Part shown: positions 32,264 through 41,890 of the stretch, piece after piece
Layout: every line of letters starts with the position of its first letter
How positions within the stretch are numbered: position 1 is the stretch's first letter
Assembly: GCF_934230905.1 (NCBI RefSeq)
Contig: NZ_CAKQFJ010000008.1
Coordinates: forward strand, 21,909 to 85,908
Direction: 5' to 3'
DNA from: an uncultured Veillonella sp.
Lineage (GTDB): Bacteria; Bacillota; Negativicutes; Veillonellales; Veillonellaceae
Length of the DNA: 64,000 nucleotides
The notes under the pieces: generated by a model
Told to the model about the DNA's origin: nothing
What the model saw: the letters and a program-made list of their open reading frames with translations, nothing else
Database searches by the model: none
Position numbers and translations under genes: made by a program

Positions 32264-35200
32264 ATGACCACAGAAGCAAAAAAAGTACTCGTAATTGGTT
32301 CTGGTCCAATTATTATCGGCCAAGCAGCAGAATTTGACTATGCTGGTACACAAGCGTGCCGTTCCCTTCGTGAAGAAGGCTATAAGGTAGTATTGGTTAA
32401 CTCTAACCCTGCTACAATCATGACAGATACAGATATTGCAGACCGTGTATATGTAGAACCTATTAGCCTTGAATTCGTAACGGAAGTTATAAAAAAAGAA
32501 CGCCCTTGGGGCTTATTGGCAACATTGGGTGGCCAAGTAGGTCTTAATATGGCCGTTCAATTATCCGAAGCGGGCGTACTGGAAGAGTATGGCGTTAAGT
32601 TGCTTGGTACGACATTAGAAGCTATTAAACATGCAGAAGATCGCGAACTATTCAAGGAAGCGATGAAGGACATCAATCAACCAGTTCCTGAGTCTGACAT
32701 TTTTAATGATCTTGAAGAAGCGGTGGCGTTTGCTAATCGTATTGGTTATCCTGTTATCATTCGACCTGCGTATACCTTGGGTGGTACTGGTGGTGGTATT
32801 GCAAATAATGAAGACGAAATGTATGAAATTACTCGTCGAGGTTTGAAACTTTCACCAATTCACCAAATCTTGGCGGAACGCTCCGTTGCAGGTTGGAAAG
32901 AAATTGAATATGAAGTCATGCGTGATAGTGCAGATAACTGTATCATCGTATGTAACATGGAAAATATTGACCCTGTAGGCGTACATACGGGTGACTCCAT
33001 TGTTGTGGCACCAAGCCAAACATTGAACGATATTCAATACCAAATGCTTCGTACTGCATCTGTAGATATTATTCGCTACTTGAAAATTGAAGGTGGTTGT
33101 AACGTACAATATGCATTGAATCCGGATAGCAACGAATATATCGTTATCGAAGTAAACCCTCGTGTATCTCGTTCCTCTGCATTGGCATCTAAAGCAACAG
33201 GCTATCCAATCGCAAAGGTAGCTGCAAAAATTGCAGTTGGCATGACATTGGATCAAATTACAAATGCTGTAACAGGCGAAACAAAAGCTTGCTTTGAACC
33301 AACACTTGACTATGTGGTAACTAAATTCCCACGTTGGCCATTTGAAAAATTTAATTTGGCAGACCGCACATTGGGTACCCAAATGAAGGCGACTGGCGAA
33401 GTTATGGCTATCGACCGTACATTGGAAGGTTCTTTATTGAAAGCTATTCGCTCCTTGGAAATCGGTTTAGATCATATTGAGCTTAAGAAAATTGCTCATG
33501 AATCCATGGAACAATTGATTGAGCGTTTACATTTAGTTGATGATGAACGTATCTATGTGGTAGCTGAAGCACTTCGCAAAGGTATTAGCGTAGAAAAAAT
33601 TCATTACATTACAAAAATTGATACATTTTTTATTGAAAAGATTAAAAATATTGTTAATGTAGAAAAAGCGTTAACTGAAAATGGTTTGACTCAAGACGTA
33701 TTGCGTCTAGCTAAACGTTATTCATTCCCTGATACTGTTATTGCACGTTATGCAAATACTACAGCAGACGAAGTAAAAGCAAAACGTAATGAATGGAATA
33801 TTCTTCCAACTTATAAATATGTAGATACATGTGCTGCTGAATTTGAGTCTAAAACACCATACTATTACAGTGCATATGCTCAAGAAGACGAAGTTAAACC
33901 ATTAGGTGGAAAATCTGTTGTCGTACTTGGTTCTGGCCCTATCCGTATTGGTCAAGGCGTAGAATTTGATTATTGTTCGGTACATTCTTCTTGGGCTCTT
34001 CGTAAAGCGGGTTATCAATCTATTATGATTAACAATAACCCTGAAACTGTATCTACGGATTTTGATATTTCCGATTCTCTATACTTCGAACCATTAACAG
34101 TGGACGATGTTATGGAAATCATTGATAAAGAACAACCAGCTGGCGTCATTGCTCAATTCGGTGGTCAAACTGCTATCAACTTGGCAGGTCCTTTGGCTAA
34201 ACGGGGTGTAAAAATTCTAGGTACATCTGTAGATAGCATTGATATGGCGGAAGATCGTGAACGTTTTGATGAATTATTAGCTAAACTTGGTATTCCTCGT
34301 CCGGTAGGGGCTCTTGTTACCTCTGATGAAGAGGCACAAGAAGCGGCTAAGAAATTGAAATATCCATTGATTGTACGTCCTTCATATGTACTAGGTGGTC
34401 GTGCGATGGAAATTGTATATAACGATAAAGAACTTGACGTATATATGAAGGAAGCCGTAGTAGCATCTAAGGAACATCCAGTCCTTATCGACCGTTATAT
34501 GGTTGGTATGGAGGTAGAGGTTGACGCTATTTCCGATGGTACTGATGTATGTATCCCTGGCATTATGGAACAAATCGAACGCGCCGGTGTTCATTCTGGC
34601 GATTCCATGGCGGTTTACCCAGCACAACATTTAAGCCAAGAAATTATTGATCAAATCGTAGACTATACACGTCGTATTGCCATTGGCCTTAATGTTAAGG
34701 GGGTTCTTAATATTCAATATATCGTGGCTGATGGCGAACTTAATGTAATCGAAGTTAACCCTCGTTCTAGTCGTACTGTACCATTTATTTCCAAAGTTAC
34801 AGGTATCAATATGGTAGAATGTGCAACGCGTATTGCTCTTGGTGAAAGCTTAAAAGGCTTAGGCTTACCATTAGGACTTGTACCTAATAAACCATATGTA
34901 GCTGTCAAAGCACCGGTATTCTCCTTCTCCAAAATGGGCCTTGTAGAAATTGCTCTTGGACCTGAAATGAAATCTACTGGTGAAGTAATGGGGATTGGTC
35001 GAACTTATTCTGAAGCATTGTTTAAAGCTATTAATGGTGCAAACATGCGTATCCCTGAAGATGGTACGATTCTCATGACTGTAGCAGATCGTGATAAAGC
35101 AGAAGCTTGTGAACTTGCAAAAGGTTTCATCGACCTTGGCTATCATATTGAAGCTACTGGTGGTACTGGTAAGTATTTTATTGAACATGGTGTTAACTGT

Positions 35201-35464
35201 AAGGTGGTTAATAAAATTCACGAAGGTGAAGATAACTGTGCCGACCATATTCGTCAAGATAAGGTGGACCTTGTACTTAATACATTGACAGCTGGTAAAC
35301 GTCCTGAACGTGAAGGTTTCCAATTGCGTCGTCTTGCTGTAGAAATGGGGACACCATGCTTAACAAGTCTTGATACAGCTCGTGAAGTATTGCGTGTTGT
35401 AGCAAACCGTAAAGACGATGCTAATTATCATGTAGAAGCATTACAAGATTTTGAATTGGAGTAG
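32264..35464 (+). CDS. carB: Carbamoyl-phosphate synthase, large subunit
   Basis: CarB makes carbamoyl phosphate from bicarbonate, ammonia and two ATP. The 1066 residues show the duplicated ATP-grasp halves: IGSGPIIIGQAAEFDYAGTQA near the start and the matching LGSGPIRIGQGVEFDYCSVH near residue 552. Each half has the grasp motif (RPAYTLGGTGGG and RPSYVLGGRAME). A C-terminal MGS-like allosteric domain (about 930-1066) includes ATGGTGKYFIEHG. The start ATG lies one base after carA. No frameshift or truncation is seen. Confidence 0.98.
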   Translation: MTTEAKKVLVIGSGPIIIGQAAEFDYAGTQACRSLREEGYKVVLVNSNPATIMTDTDIADRVYVEPISLEFVTEVIKKERPWGLLATLGGQVGLNMAVQLSEAGVLEEYGVKLLGTTLEAIKHAEDRELFKEAMKDINQPVPESDIFNDLEEAVAFANRIGYPVIIRPAYTLGGTGGGIANNEDEMYEITRRGLKLSPIHQILAERSVAGWKEIEYEVMRDSADNCIIVCNMENIDPVGVHTGDSIVVAPSQTLNDIQYQMLRTASVDIIRYLKIEGGCNVQYALNPDSNEYIVIEVNPRVSRSSALASKATGYPIAKVAAKIAVGMTLDQITNAVTGETKACFEPTLDYVVTKFPRWPFEKFNLADRTLGTQMKATGEVMAIDRTLEGSLLKAIRSLEIGLDHIELKKIAHESMEQLIERLHLVDDERIYVVAEALRKGISVEKIHYITKIDTFFIEKIKNIVNVEKALTENGLTQDVLRLAKRYSFPDTVIARYANTTADEVKAKRNEWNILPTYKYVDTCAAEFESKTPYYYSAYAQEDEVKPLGGKSVVVLGSGPIRIGQGVEFDYCSVHSSWALRKAGYQSIMINNNPETVSTDFDISDSLYFEPLTVDDVMEIIDKEQPAGVIAQFGGQTAINLAGPLAKRGVKILGTSVDSIDMAEDRERFDELLAKLGIPRPVGALVTSDEEAQEAAKKLKYPLIVRPSYVLGGRAMEIVYNDKELDVYMKEAVVASKEHPVLIDRYMVGMEVEVDAISDGTDVCIPGIMEQIERAGVHSGDSMAVYPAQHLSQEIIDQIVDYTRRIAIGLNVKGVLNIQYIVADGELNVIEVNPRSSRTVPFISKVTGINMVECATRIALGESLKGLGLPLGLVPNKPYVAVKAPVFSFSKMGLVEIALGPEMKSTGEVMGIGRTYSEALFKAINGANMRIPEDGTILMTVADRDKAEACELAKGFIDLGYHIEATGGTGKYFIEHGVNCKVVNKIHEGEDNCADHIRQDKVDLVLNTLTAGKRPEREGFQLRRLAVEMGTPCLTSLDTAREVLRVVANRKDDANYHVEALQDFELE

Positions 35465-35468
35465 TACC

Positions 35469-36236
35469 ATGAGTGGCTATGTAGAACAGGGCGAAGTCGT
35501 TCGCAATGAGCAAATAGGTTCTGATGTGTGGATTATGGATGTTCACGCACCAAAACAAGCAGCAGAAGCAAAGGTAGGGCAGTTTTGTAATGTTCGCGTA
35601 GCGGACTCTACGGCGCCATTATTGCGTCGTCCTATTAGTTATGCTGGATTTGATGCACAAAAGGGTATTATTACCCTTTTGTATCGTGTCGTAGGTAAGG
35701 GGACGGATCTTATGACTCATCTCGTACCTGGTGACACATTAGATTGTTTAGGCCCTTTGGGCGAACCTTTTGTAACATCTAAGAATATGCTACTTGTAGG
35801 TGGTGGTGTTGGTATCGCACCGATGCTATGTATCGCATCCCATCTGCAAAAAGGTGAAGAAGCACAAGTTATTCTTGGTTTTAGAAATGAAAGCGAGACC
35901 TTCTGGGCAGACTTATTCAAAGATATGCCCGTTAAAGTGCATATTACTACTGATGATGGTAGCGTAGGGACGAAAGGTTTTCCTACAGCTATTATGCCTG
36001 ACTTAATTAAGTCTAATTCATTTACTTCTGTTATGACTTGCGGACCGACGCCAATGATGAAAGGTGTGGCACAAGTTGCTAAAGAGCTCAATGTGCCATG
36101 CCAAGTATCTCTTGAAGAGCGCATGGGATGTGGTACAGGTGGTTGTTTAGGTTGTGCATGTGATGGTGTAGGTGGTAAGCGCTATAAGGTTTGTAAGGAT
36201 GGTCCTGTATTCCCCGCTGAGGAGGTGTTTTTTTAA
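35469..36236 (+). CDS. pyrK: Dihydroorotate dehydrogenase electron transfer subunit PyrK
   Basis: PyrK carries FAD and a 2Fe-2S cluster and passes electrons from PyrD to NAD+ in class 1B dihydroorotate dehydrogenases. The protein has an N-terminal FAD domain (LLRRPISYAG), an NAD-binding centre (VGGGVGIAPML) and a C-terminal cluster motif with four cysteines in ERMGCGTGGCLGCACDG and YKVC. The frame also opens at 35451 inside carB; GGAGT before the ATG at 35469 gives 255 residues, matching the family. The stop shares a base with pyrD. Confidence 0.95.
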   Translation: MSGYVEQGEVVRNEQIGSDVWIMDVHAPKQAAEAKVGQFCNVRVADSTAPLLRRPISYAGFDAQKGIITLLYRVVGKGTDLMTHLVPGDTLDCLGPLGEPFVTSKNMLLVGGGVGIAPMLCIASHLQKGEEAQVILGFRNESETFWADLFKDMPVKVHITTDDGSVGTKGFPTAIMPDLIKSNSFTSVMTCGPTPMMKGVAQVAKELNVPCQVSLEERMGCGTGGCLGCACDGVGGKRYKVCKDGPVFPAEEVFF

Positions 36237-37183
36237 TGAGTGAACGCGATTTAAATAACACCGTTGCACCTAATCCAAAACTTGCTGTAGATTACTGCGG
36301 TATTAAGATGAAGAACCCTATTATCGCTGCATCTGGTACTTTTGGTAATGGTCCTGAATATGCTAGTTATTTAGACCTTAGCAATGAAGTAGGGGCAATT
36401 TCTGTGAAAGGATTAACTCCTAAAGGTCGTCATGGTAATCCAGGGCCTCGTATAGCCGAAACTCCATCCGGTGTACTGAACTGCATTGGTCTTGAAAATC
36501 CTGGAGCAGAACATTTTGTAACGGATATTTTACCAGGACTAAAGAAATATGACGTACCATTACTTGCGAATATGTCCGCTAGTACGGTAGAGGAATTTTC
36601 GTGGATGGCAGAGACTTTATCCGTAGACGGTATTGCGGGCCTTGAGGTTAATGTTTCTTGTCCTAATGTAGCCTGTGAAGGAATGGCATTTGGTGTTGAT
36701 CCGAAGGTGGTTGAACAGGTTACAAAGGCAGTTCGTAAAGTCACTGATAAGCCAGTTATTGTTAAGCTTTCACCGAATGTAACAGATATTGTGGAAATTG
36801 CAAAGGCTGTAGAATCCGGTGGTGGTAATGGAGTAAGCCTTATCAATACATTGTTAGGCATGGCTATTGATATTCATCGTCGTAAACCTTTATTAGGAAA
36901 TATTTATGGAGGTCTATCTGGCCCAGCTGTAAAACCTGTAGCACTCCGTATGGTACATCAAGTGTATAAGGGCGTTACTATTCCTATTATAGGACTTGGT
37001 GGTATTATGAGTGGTACCGATGCTATTGAATTTATGATGGCTGGTGCACAGGCTGTACAAGTTGGCACAGCTACAATGGTAGATCCAACTGCTATCTCAC
37101 GTATTGCTCGTGAAATGGGCGATTATGTAGAACAATATAATCTGAATAGCATTACTGACATTGTTGGTGCAGTGCATCAATAG
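36236..37183 (+). CDS. pyrD: Dihydroorotate dehydrogenase, class 1B catalytic subunit
   Basis: PyrD oxidises dihydroorotate to orotate using FMN. The 315-residue protein is a TIM barrel with the class 1B active-site segment EVNVSCPNVACEG containing the catalytic cysteine, and the FMN-binding IIGLGGIMSGTDAIEFMMAGAQ. The preceding pyrK supports the NAD-dependent class 1B assignment, suited to an anaerobe. GAGGAGG precedes the overlapping start. It is the last pyr gene here: pyrE and pyrF are absent, and a terminator follows. Confidence 0.97.
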   Translation: MSERDLNNTVAPNPKLAVDYCGIKMKNPIIAASGTFGNGPEYASYLDLSNEVGAISVKGLTPKGRHGNPGPRIAETPSGVLNCIGLENPGAEHFVTDILPGLKKYDVPLLANMSASTVEEFSWMAETLSVDGIAGLEVNVSCPNVACEGMAFGVDPKVVEQVTKAVRKVTDKPVIVKLSPNVTDIVEIAKAVESGGGNGVSLINTLLGMAIDIHRRKPLLGNIYGGLSGPAVKPVALRMVHQVYKGVTIPIIGLGGIMSGTDAIEFMMAGAQAVQVGTATMVDPTAISRIAREMGDYVEQYNLNSITDIVGAVHQ

Positions 37184-37199
37184 TAGTTTAGTCACAAAT

Positions 37200-37237
37200 A
37201 AAAAGCAGGAAATTAGCTATGCTAGTTTCCTGCTTTT
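37200..37237. terminator. Bidirectional terminator between pyrD and the LysR gene
   Basis: An almost perfect hairpin (AAAAAGCAGGAAATTAGC, three-base loop TAT, GCTAGTTTCCTGCTTTTT) has A-run and T-run flanks. It can therefore end the pyr operon on the + strand and the convergent LysR gene on the - strand. Confidence 0.9.
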
Positions 37238-37277
37238 TATATATGGCGCTGTTTTGTATCAATTATTGGTAAGTATA

Positions 37278-38168
37278 TTATACATAAGCTTTGTAGAAAT
37301 CTATAAATTGTTGAGCTACAGGAGAAAGGGCATGTCCTTTTAACGTGATAAATGCTTTTTTATAATCTCCAGAAAACTCGGGTAGTTTGACTCGTGACAT
37401 TTTTCTATGGTTAACCATTTCCTTGGTATCCATAGGGACGAGTGCAACGGTGCGACCAGAAGAGGCCCATTCAATGGCTGATGTTTTAGTTGTCGTAATG
37501 GCACTAACATTAAGATGTTCCATATCAGTTAAGGAAGATTGCATAATCATTCTTACGGACCCACCAGATAAGGAGAGGGGACATTGTTTAATATCATCCC
37601 AAGTGATGGTATCGTGTTCTCGATCAGTCCAAAATACGTCACGTCTAAATAGTGCATACAAATGCTCTTCCTGTGTTAAAAGAATATCAAACTTTTCTGT
37701 ATCCACCATTTGAATATTAGCGATTCCTATTTCTGCACTACCGCTAATAAGTTGGTTGACTACATTGGTCATTAAACCTTCGTAGATTTCAAAATGTACA
37801 GAAGGATATTTCATGGAAAATGCTGGTAAATATTGTTGTACAATTGGTGTAGAACGAGAGGCAGAGGTAGCAATACGTAAGGTGCCTTCGATGCGTGAGT
37901 TTAACTGTTGTACTGCATTATATGTAGATTCTTCAATCGAGCATAATTGCTGCGCTTTTTCATAAAAAATTTTTCCTGCATCGGTCAGTTGTAAATTGGA
38001 ACCTCGTTGACCTCTTTTAATATTGATTAATTGAGCTCCAAATTCTGCTTCTAAATATTTTAATTGCTTACTCAAAGCTGGTTGTGTAATATGGAGAATT
38101 TCTGCAGCTTGAGTCATATTGCCTGTTTGAACGAGGGTTATAAAGTTGTGATAGTATGATGTGTCCAT
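37278..38168 (-). CDS. LysR-family transcriptional regulator
   Basis: The 296-residue protein has an N-terminal winged helix-turn-helix (about 3-62, with TGNMTQAAEILHITQPALSKQLKYLEAEFG) and a C-terminal periplasmic-binding-protein-like effector domain (about 90-290). This is standard LysR architecture. The ligand and targets cannot be inferred. It is divergent from the small basic protein gene at 38358, which by analogy with other LysR regulators is the first candidate target. AGGGGG lies just upstream of the ATG. It is transcribed against pyrD and ends at the shared terminator, so it is not part of the pyr operon. Confidence 0.9.
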   Translation of the reverse strand: MDTSYYHNFITLVQTGNMTQAAEILHITQPALSKQLKYLEAEFGAQLINIKRGQRGSNLQLTDAGKIFYEKAQQLCSIEESTYNAVQQLNSRIEGTLRIATSASRSTPIVQQYLPAFSMKYPSVHFEIYEGLMTNVVNQLISGSAEIGIANIQMVDTEKFDILLTQEEHLYALFRRDVFWTDREHDTITWDDIKQCPLSLSGGSVRMIMQSSLTDMEHLNVSAITTTKTSAIEWASSGRTVALVPMDTKEMVNHRKMSRVKLPEFSGDYKKAFITLKGHALSPVAQQFIDFYKAYV

Positions 38169-38232
38169 AAAATCCCCCTATTATACACAAATCATGATAA
38201 TTAAAATTTATAATAAAAAAAAGAATAGTTAT

Positions 38233-38261
38233 TTTACCTTTTAACAAAAGTGATATATACT
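38233..38261 (+). promoter_or_regulatory. Promoter and structured leader of the small basic protein gene
   Basis: TTTACC (38233-38238) and TATACT (38256-38261) with a 17-base spacer predict a start near 38268. The roughly 90-base leader includes a hairpin, AAAGCGA (38279-38285) with TCGCTTT (38294-38300), preceded by AAGGAG. Confidence 0.6.
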
Positions 38262-38357
38262 ATATATATTAAGGAGATAAAGCGAAACAAAAGTCGCTTT
38301 AATCTTCTCATTAATATTTTTGATATAGTTACAGTAACTAAGAAAGTGGGTATTACT

Positions 38358-38543
38358 ATGGGCGTAGTAAAAAGAACATTAAGCAAAGCAATCCGTAATT
38401 GGGAAGCACGTAGATTAATGACCGCACATAATGCAATTAGCCGCAAAAAACAAGTAGAACGTGTATGGCCACATCCATTGACAAATGAAAAACGTCACGA
38501 GTTGAATCAAGGCATTAATGGTTTGGTTCATAGTGATAACTAA
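38358..38543 (+). CDS. Small basic hypothetical protein
   Basis: I do not recognise this 61-residue protein. It is cytoplasmic by appearance (no signal or membrane segment) and basic, with 12 Lys/Arg against 5 Asp/Glu, and it has two Trp and several His. The helical N-terminal half (TLSKAIRNWEARRLM) could bind nucleic acid or a ribosome, but that is a guess. A longer frame from 38250 would run through the leader hairpin; the ATG at 38358 is more likely, although its ribosome site (AAAGTGGG) is modest. A good promoter upstream supports a real gene. Confidence 0.6.
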   Translation: MGVVKRTLSKAIRNWEARRLMTAHNAISRKKQVERVWPHPLTNEKRHELNQGINGLVHSDN

Positions 38544-38571
38544 TTGCTTACTATACAAGTTTGTTTGATAC

Positions 38572-39222
38572 TTAGTTTAGTGGTAGTACCACTTCGATAG
38601 CATTTAATACAATACAAGTTGCAGCTCCATGACTCATGTCTTGGAGCTCTTTTTGTATGTGTTCTATATCATTTAAGGGTACTAGAATTGTAAGTTCTAT
38701 CTGTTCACCAAATGCAGCTTCATAATGTAGTTGTGCATCTTGTAAATATCGCTCCAATGATCCATATAATGCATAATCGATTGTTGTTTGTAATTGTACA
38801 CGTGTTGTGTGTAATTCTTTTGGAGCAAGTTGTAATGTTTCAGAGACAGAGTGGGAATATGCACGAATTAATCCGCCAGCGCCTAATTTTATGCCGCCAA
38901 AGTATCGTGTTACGACAACAGCTACATTTGTAATACCTGTCTTTTTTAATACTTCAAGCATAGGCTTACCCGCAGTGCCCGACGGTTCACCATTGTCGGA
39001 TGAGCGTTGTTGTTCCTGCTTTGGTCCTAATGCATAGGCAGTGCAATTATGTCGCGCATCCCAAAATTCTTTGTTAATCCGATTAATAAAGGCTTGTGCC
39101 TCAGTTTCGGTACTACATGGACATATTGTAGTAATAAACCTAGATTTTTCTACGATATATTCGTGGCGAAATTCATTAGCTACGGATATAAATTCTATTG
39201 TAGGGCTTGTTGTTTCAGGCAT
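38572..39222 (-). CDS. YigZ/IMPACT family protein
   Basis: The 216-residue protein matches the YigZ family. The N-terminal UPF0029/Impact domain has EKSRFITTICP, ARHNCTAYALG, SDNGEPSGTAGKPMLEVL and VVTRYFGGIKLGAGGLIRAYS. A ferredoxin-like DUF1949 domain follows (about 140-205). Members bind nucleic acid or the translation machinery, but their bacterial role is unclear. The frame opens six codons earlier (39240), yet GGAGGTGA lies in that extension and positions the ATG at 39222. It converges on the small basic gene with 28 bases between and no terminator visible. Confidence 0.93.
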   Translation of the reverse strand: MPETTSPTIEFISVANEFRHEYIVEKSRFITTICPCSTETEAQAFINRINKEFWDARHNCTAYALGPKQEQQRSSDNGEPSGTAGKPMLEVLKKTGITNVAVVVTRYFGGIKLGAGGLIRAYSHSVSETLQLAPKELHTTRVQLQTTIDYALYGSLERYLQDAQLHYEAAFGEQIELTILVPLNDIEHIQKELQDMSHGAATCIVLNAIEVVLPLN

Positions 39223-39553
39223 TTTCTCACCTCCGCTCATATTTTTACTATATTATTTATTCATCATCATCACTTTATTATAAGCTATATATAAACATTA
39301 TGTATAGCTTATTAACACTAATGGTTAATAATATATTTGTATAATATATAATATTCACAAGTACAAGCACGAAGTCTTTTATATAGAAGAAATAACTCCC
39401 GCTAATTTTAGTAGGATATTGACTAATTGAGAATCTATGTTATTATAAATAGTAGATATATGAGTATTTATTCATGTGATATATGTTACAAATATACTGT
39501 GTTTATCATATTTTATGAATTTATGATTTGAATTGTATTGAAGGAAGTTATAT
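39223..39553. other. AT-rich intergenic region with inverted repeats upstream of copA
   Basis: No gene is visible. A perfect 10-base inverted repeat lies at 39280-39289 and 39303-39312 (ATAAGCTATA/TATAGCTTAT), and a 6-base one at 39311-39316/39324-39329 (ATTAAC/GTTAAT). A candidate copA promoter is TTGACT (39419-39424) with TTATAA (39443-39448), spacer 18. I found no clear CopY, CueR or CsoR operator by eye. Confidence 0.45.
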
Positions 39554-41728
39554 ATGAGTACAAAAAAACAAGAGTTTGACATTACGGGTATGCACTGTGC
39601 AGCCTGTGTAAAACGGGTAGAAAACGTCGTATCTAAGGTTGATGGCGTAGCTTCTGTAAAGGTTAACCTACTAACGCGTAAGGGGAGCGTTGAATTTAAG
39701 GATGGCGCTACCGTAGAACCACAACAAATTATCGATGCCATAACGAATATTGGTTTTGGTGCTACTGAAGCGGATGAGACGAAGCAAGAAATAGAAAAGG
39801 TAAATTTAAAACCCCATATTACACGCCTTATTATTGCTGCTTGTATGGCTGTACCGATGATGATCAATATGACCTTGCATCGTTTTGGTATTCAAGCGTT
39901 GCCGGTTTGGGTTGAATTTGTATTAGCCACTATCGCTCAATTTGGTCCGGGTCTCATGTTCTATAAGAGTGCATGGAGTGCCGTAAAGAATGGAGCTCTT
40001 ACGATGGATGTTCTCGTTGTCATGGGAACCAGTGTGGCATATCTGTTTAGTATTTATAACTGGCAGTTCCATCCAGAACTTGGTCCTCATGGTATTTACT
40101 TTGAAACCTCTGCATGGCTTATTACATTTATCCTTCTCGGTAAATTATTAGAAGAGGTTGCTAAGGGGCGTACATCTGAAGCACTCCAAAAACTAATTGC
40201 TTTGCAACCGGCAACGGCTCATGTGTTGCGAGATGGTGAATTTGTAGATATTCCTACCTCTAAGGTTGTGGCTGGCGATGTTTTACAAGTGCGCGCTGGT
40301 GAAAAGATTCCTGTAGATGGTACTATTACAGAAGGTTACTCTACCGTTGATGAAGCTATGCTTACTGGTGAAAGCTTACCGGTAGAAAAGCAAGTAGGCT
40401 CCGAGGTTATTGGGGCGACTATCAATTTGAGTGGCGCTTTCACAATGGAAGCAAAACGCATTGGTAGCGACACGATGTTATCTCAAATCATTAAAGTCGT
40501 TGAAGAGGCACAAACATCTAAAGCAAGCATTCAACGTATTGCGGATATTGTGGCTCAATACTTTGTACCAACTGTTATTGGCCTTGCTGTACTAACTGGT
40601 CTCGTGTGGTACTTTATTGTAGGCGATTCTATCAATGTAGCCCTTATTAATGCGACCGCTGTTCTAGTAATCGCTTGTCCTTGTGCACTTGGCCTTGCAA
40701 CACCGACATCCATCATGGTAGGTTCTGGCCTTGGCGCAGAACATGGTGTTCTCATTAAGAGTGCGGAATATCTTGAAAAAGCCGGTAAACTCGATGCTAT
40801 CGTTATGGATAAAACAGGCACCCTTACACAAGGCGTGCTCGATGTAACGGCTTTCAAAAACTATAGCGGTGATGAAAGTGCGAACATGTCCATCATGATG
40901 GCCCTCGAAAGTGGTACATCACATCCGATTGCTAAGGCTATGGTTTACTATGGTGAAGATCATGGCTATAAGGGTAAGGCTGTTGAACTTGAAAGCTTTG
41001 GTGATGTACCGGGTAAAGGCTTACAAGGCGCTTATCAAGGTGTGTCTGTACAACTTGGTCATAGCCGTTGGATGAGTGAACTTGGCTATGATTTGTCTAA
41101 GGTACAAGATGATATTCAACATTTTGAAGAACAAGGTGCATCCGTATCTGTTCTTGCTGTAGATGGTGTTATCAGTGCATTGTGGGCTGTAGAAGACGAA
41201 TTGCGTCCTGAAACAATTGATGTGGTTAAGGAATTACGTTCTCAAGGCATTGATGTATGGATGCTCACCGGTGATAATCGACGCACGGCTCAATATATTG
41301 CTAAACAAGCTGGTATCTCCCACGTTATTGCAGAGGTATTACCTCAAGATAAAGCAAGTAAGGTTAAAGAGTTACAAGATAAAGGCCTTGTAGTTGGTAT
41401 GGTCGGCGACGGCATCAATGATGCTCCTGCTCTTGTAACTGCAGATATCGGTTTTGCCATCGGCAGTGGTACAGATATCGCTGTAGAAGCAGCAGATATC
41501 GTTCTTGTGCGCAATGATTTGCATACATTGGTACAAGCCGTACGCCTCAGCCGTAAGACGATGACCAATATTAAACAAAATTTATTCTGGGCATTGATCT
41601 TTAACTGTATCGGTATTCCTTTGGCTGCTGTAGGTGCCTTGAATCCTATGATTGCAGGTACTGCAATGGCATTTAGTTCCGTTACGGTGGTAAGTAATTC
41701 TCTTCGCTTAAAACGAGCTAAGGTTTAA
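39554..41728 (+). CDS. copA: Copper-exporting P-type ATPase CopA
   Basis: CopA pumps Cu(I) out of the cytoplasm. The 724-residue protein has one N-terminal heavy-metal domain (GMHCAAC near residue 13) and eight expected transmembrane helices. The ion-path motif is CPCALG, the phosphorylation site DKTGTLTQG, the nucleotide-domain dipeptide HP lies in SGTSHPIAKAM, and the hinge is GDGINDAP. CPC and the C-terminal helices (NxxxY/MxxSS-type residues, here FNCIGIP and MAFSSVTVVSNSLR) point to Cu(I)/Ag(I) rather than zinc. No copZ or csoR neighbours are present; the gene stands alone with its own terminator. AAGGAAG precedes the ATG. Confidence 0.94.
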   Translation: MSTKKQEFDITGMHCAACVKRVENVVSKVDGVASVKVNLLTRKGSVEFKDGATVEPQQIIDAITNIGFGATEADETKQEIEKVNLKPHITRLIIAACMAVPMMINMTLHRFGIQALPVWVEFVLATIAQFGPGLMFYKSAWSAVKNGALTMDVLVVMGTSVAYLFSIYNWQFHPELGPHGIYFETSAWLITFILLGKLLEEVAKGRTSEALQKLIALQPATAHVLRDGEFVDIPTSKVVAGDVLQVRAGEKIPVDGTITEGYSTVDEAMLTGESLPVEKQVGSEVIGATINLSGAFTMEAKRIGSDTMLSQIIKVVEEAQTSKASIQRIADIVAQYFVPTVIGLAVLTGLVWYFIVGDSINVALINATAVLVIACPCALGLATPTSIMVGSGLGAEHGVLIKSAEYLEKAGKLDAIVMDKTGTLTQGVLDVTAFKNYSGDESANMSIMMALESGTSHPIAKAMVYYGEDHGYKGKAVELESFGDVPGKGLQGAYQGVSVQLGHSRWMSELGYDLSKVQDDIQHFEEQGASVSVLAVDGVISALWAVEDELRPETIDVVKELRSQGIDVWMLTGDNRRTAQYIAKQAGISHVIAEVLPQDKASKVKELQDKGLVVGMVGDGINDAPALVTADIGFAIGSGTDIAVEAADIVLVRNDLHTLVQAVRLSRKTMTNIKQNLFWALIFNCIGIPLAAVGALNPMIAGTAMAFSSVTVVSNSLRLKRAKV

Positions 41729-41757
41729 AGAGATAGTACATTAAGATTATATGTTAC

Positions 41758-41793
41758 GAAGCACTTATACTAACGTATAGGTGCTTCATTTTT
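41758..41793 (+). terminator. Rho-independent terminator after copA
   Basis: GAAGCACTTATAC (41758-41770) pairs with GTATAGGTGCTTC (41775-41787, one wobble) around a four-base loop, and ATTTTTAT follows. Confidence 0.87.
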
Positions 41794-41890
41794 ATATATA
41801 TCTCTAATTCCTATGAAATCAGTGTTTTTAGATAGCTTATAATTTGTTATACTAAATATAGTTATTTATTTTAAGAGAGAGGTGCTATCT

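Noticed and set aside
32852..33382. A 176-residue Cys/Tyr-rich frame antisense to carB
   Set aside because: It is antisense to a highly conserved coding region, with no ribosome site or known motif.
38176..38190. TATAAT-like element directly before the LysR start on the minus strand
   Set aside because: It lies within about 15 bases of the ATG, which would give an almost leaderless mRNA and overlap the ribosome site; no matching -35 was seen.
38250..38357. N-terminal extension of the small basic protein to 97 residues
   Set aside because: It would start upstream of the predicted transcript start near 38268 and run through the leader hairpin; the ATG at 38358 is more plausible.
41796..41890. 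Possible vitamin riboswitch before the ECF S component gene
   Set aside because: The interval is short and AT-rich and contains none of the conserved boxes of TPP, FMN or cobalamin riboswitches.
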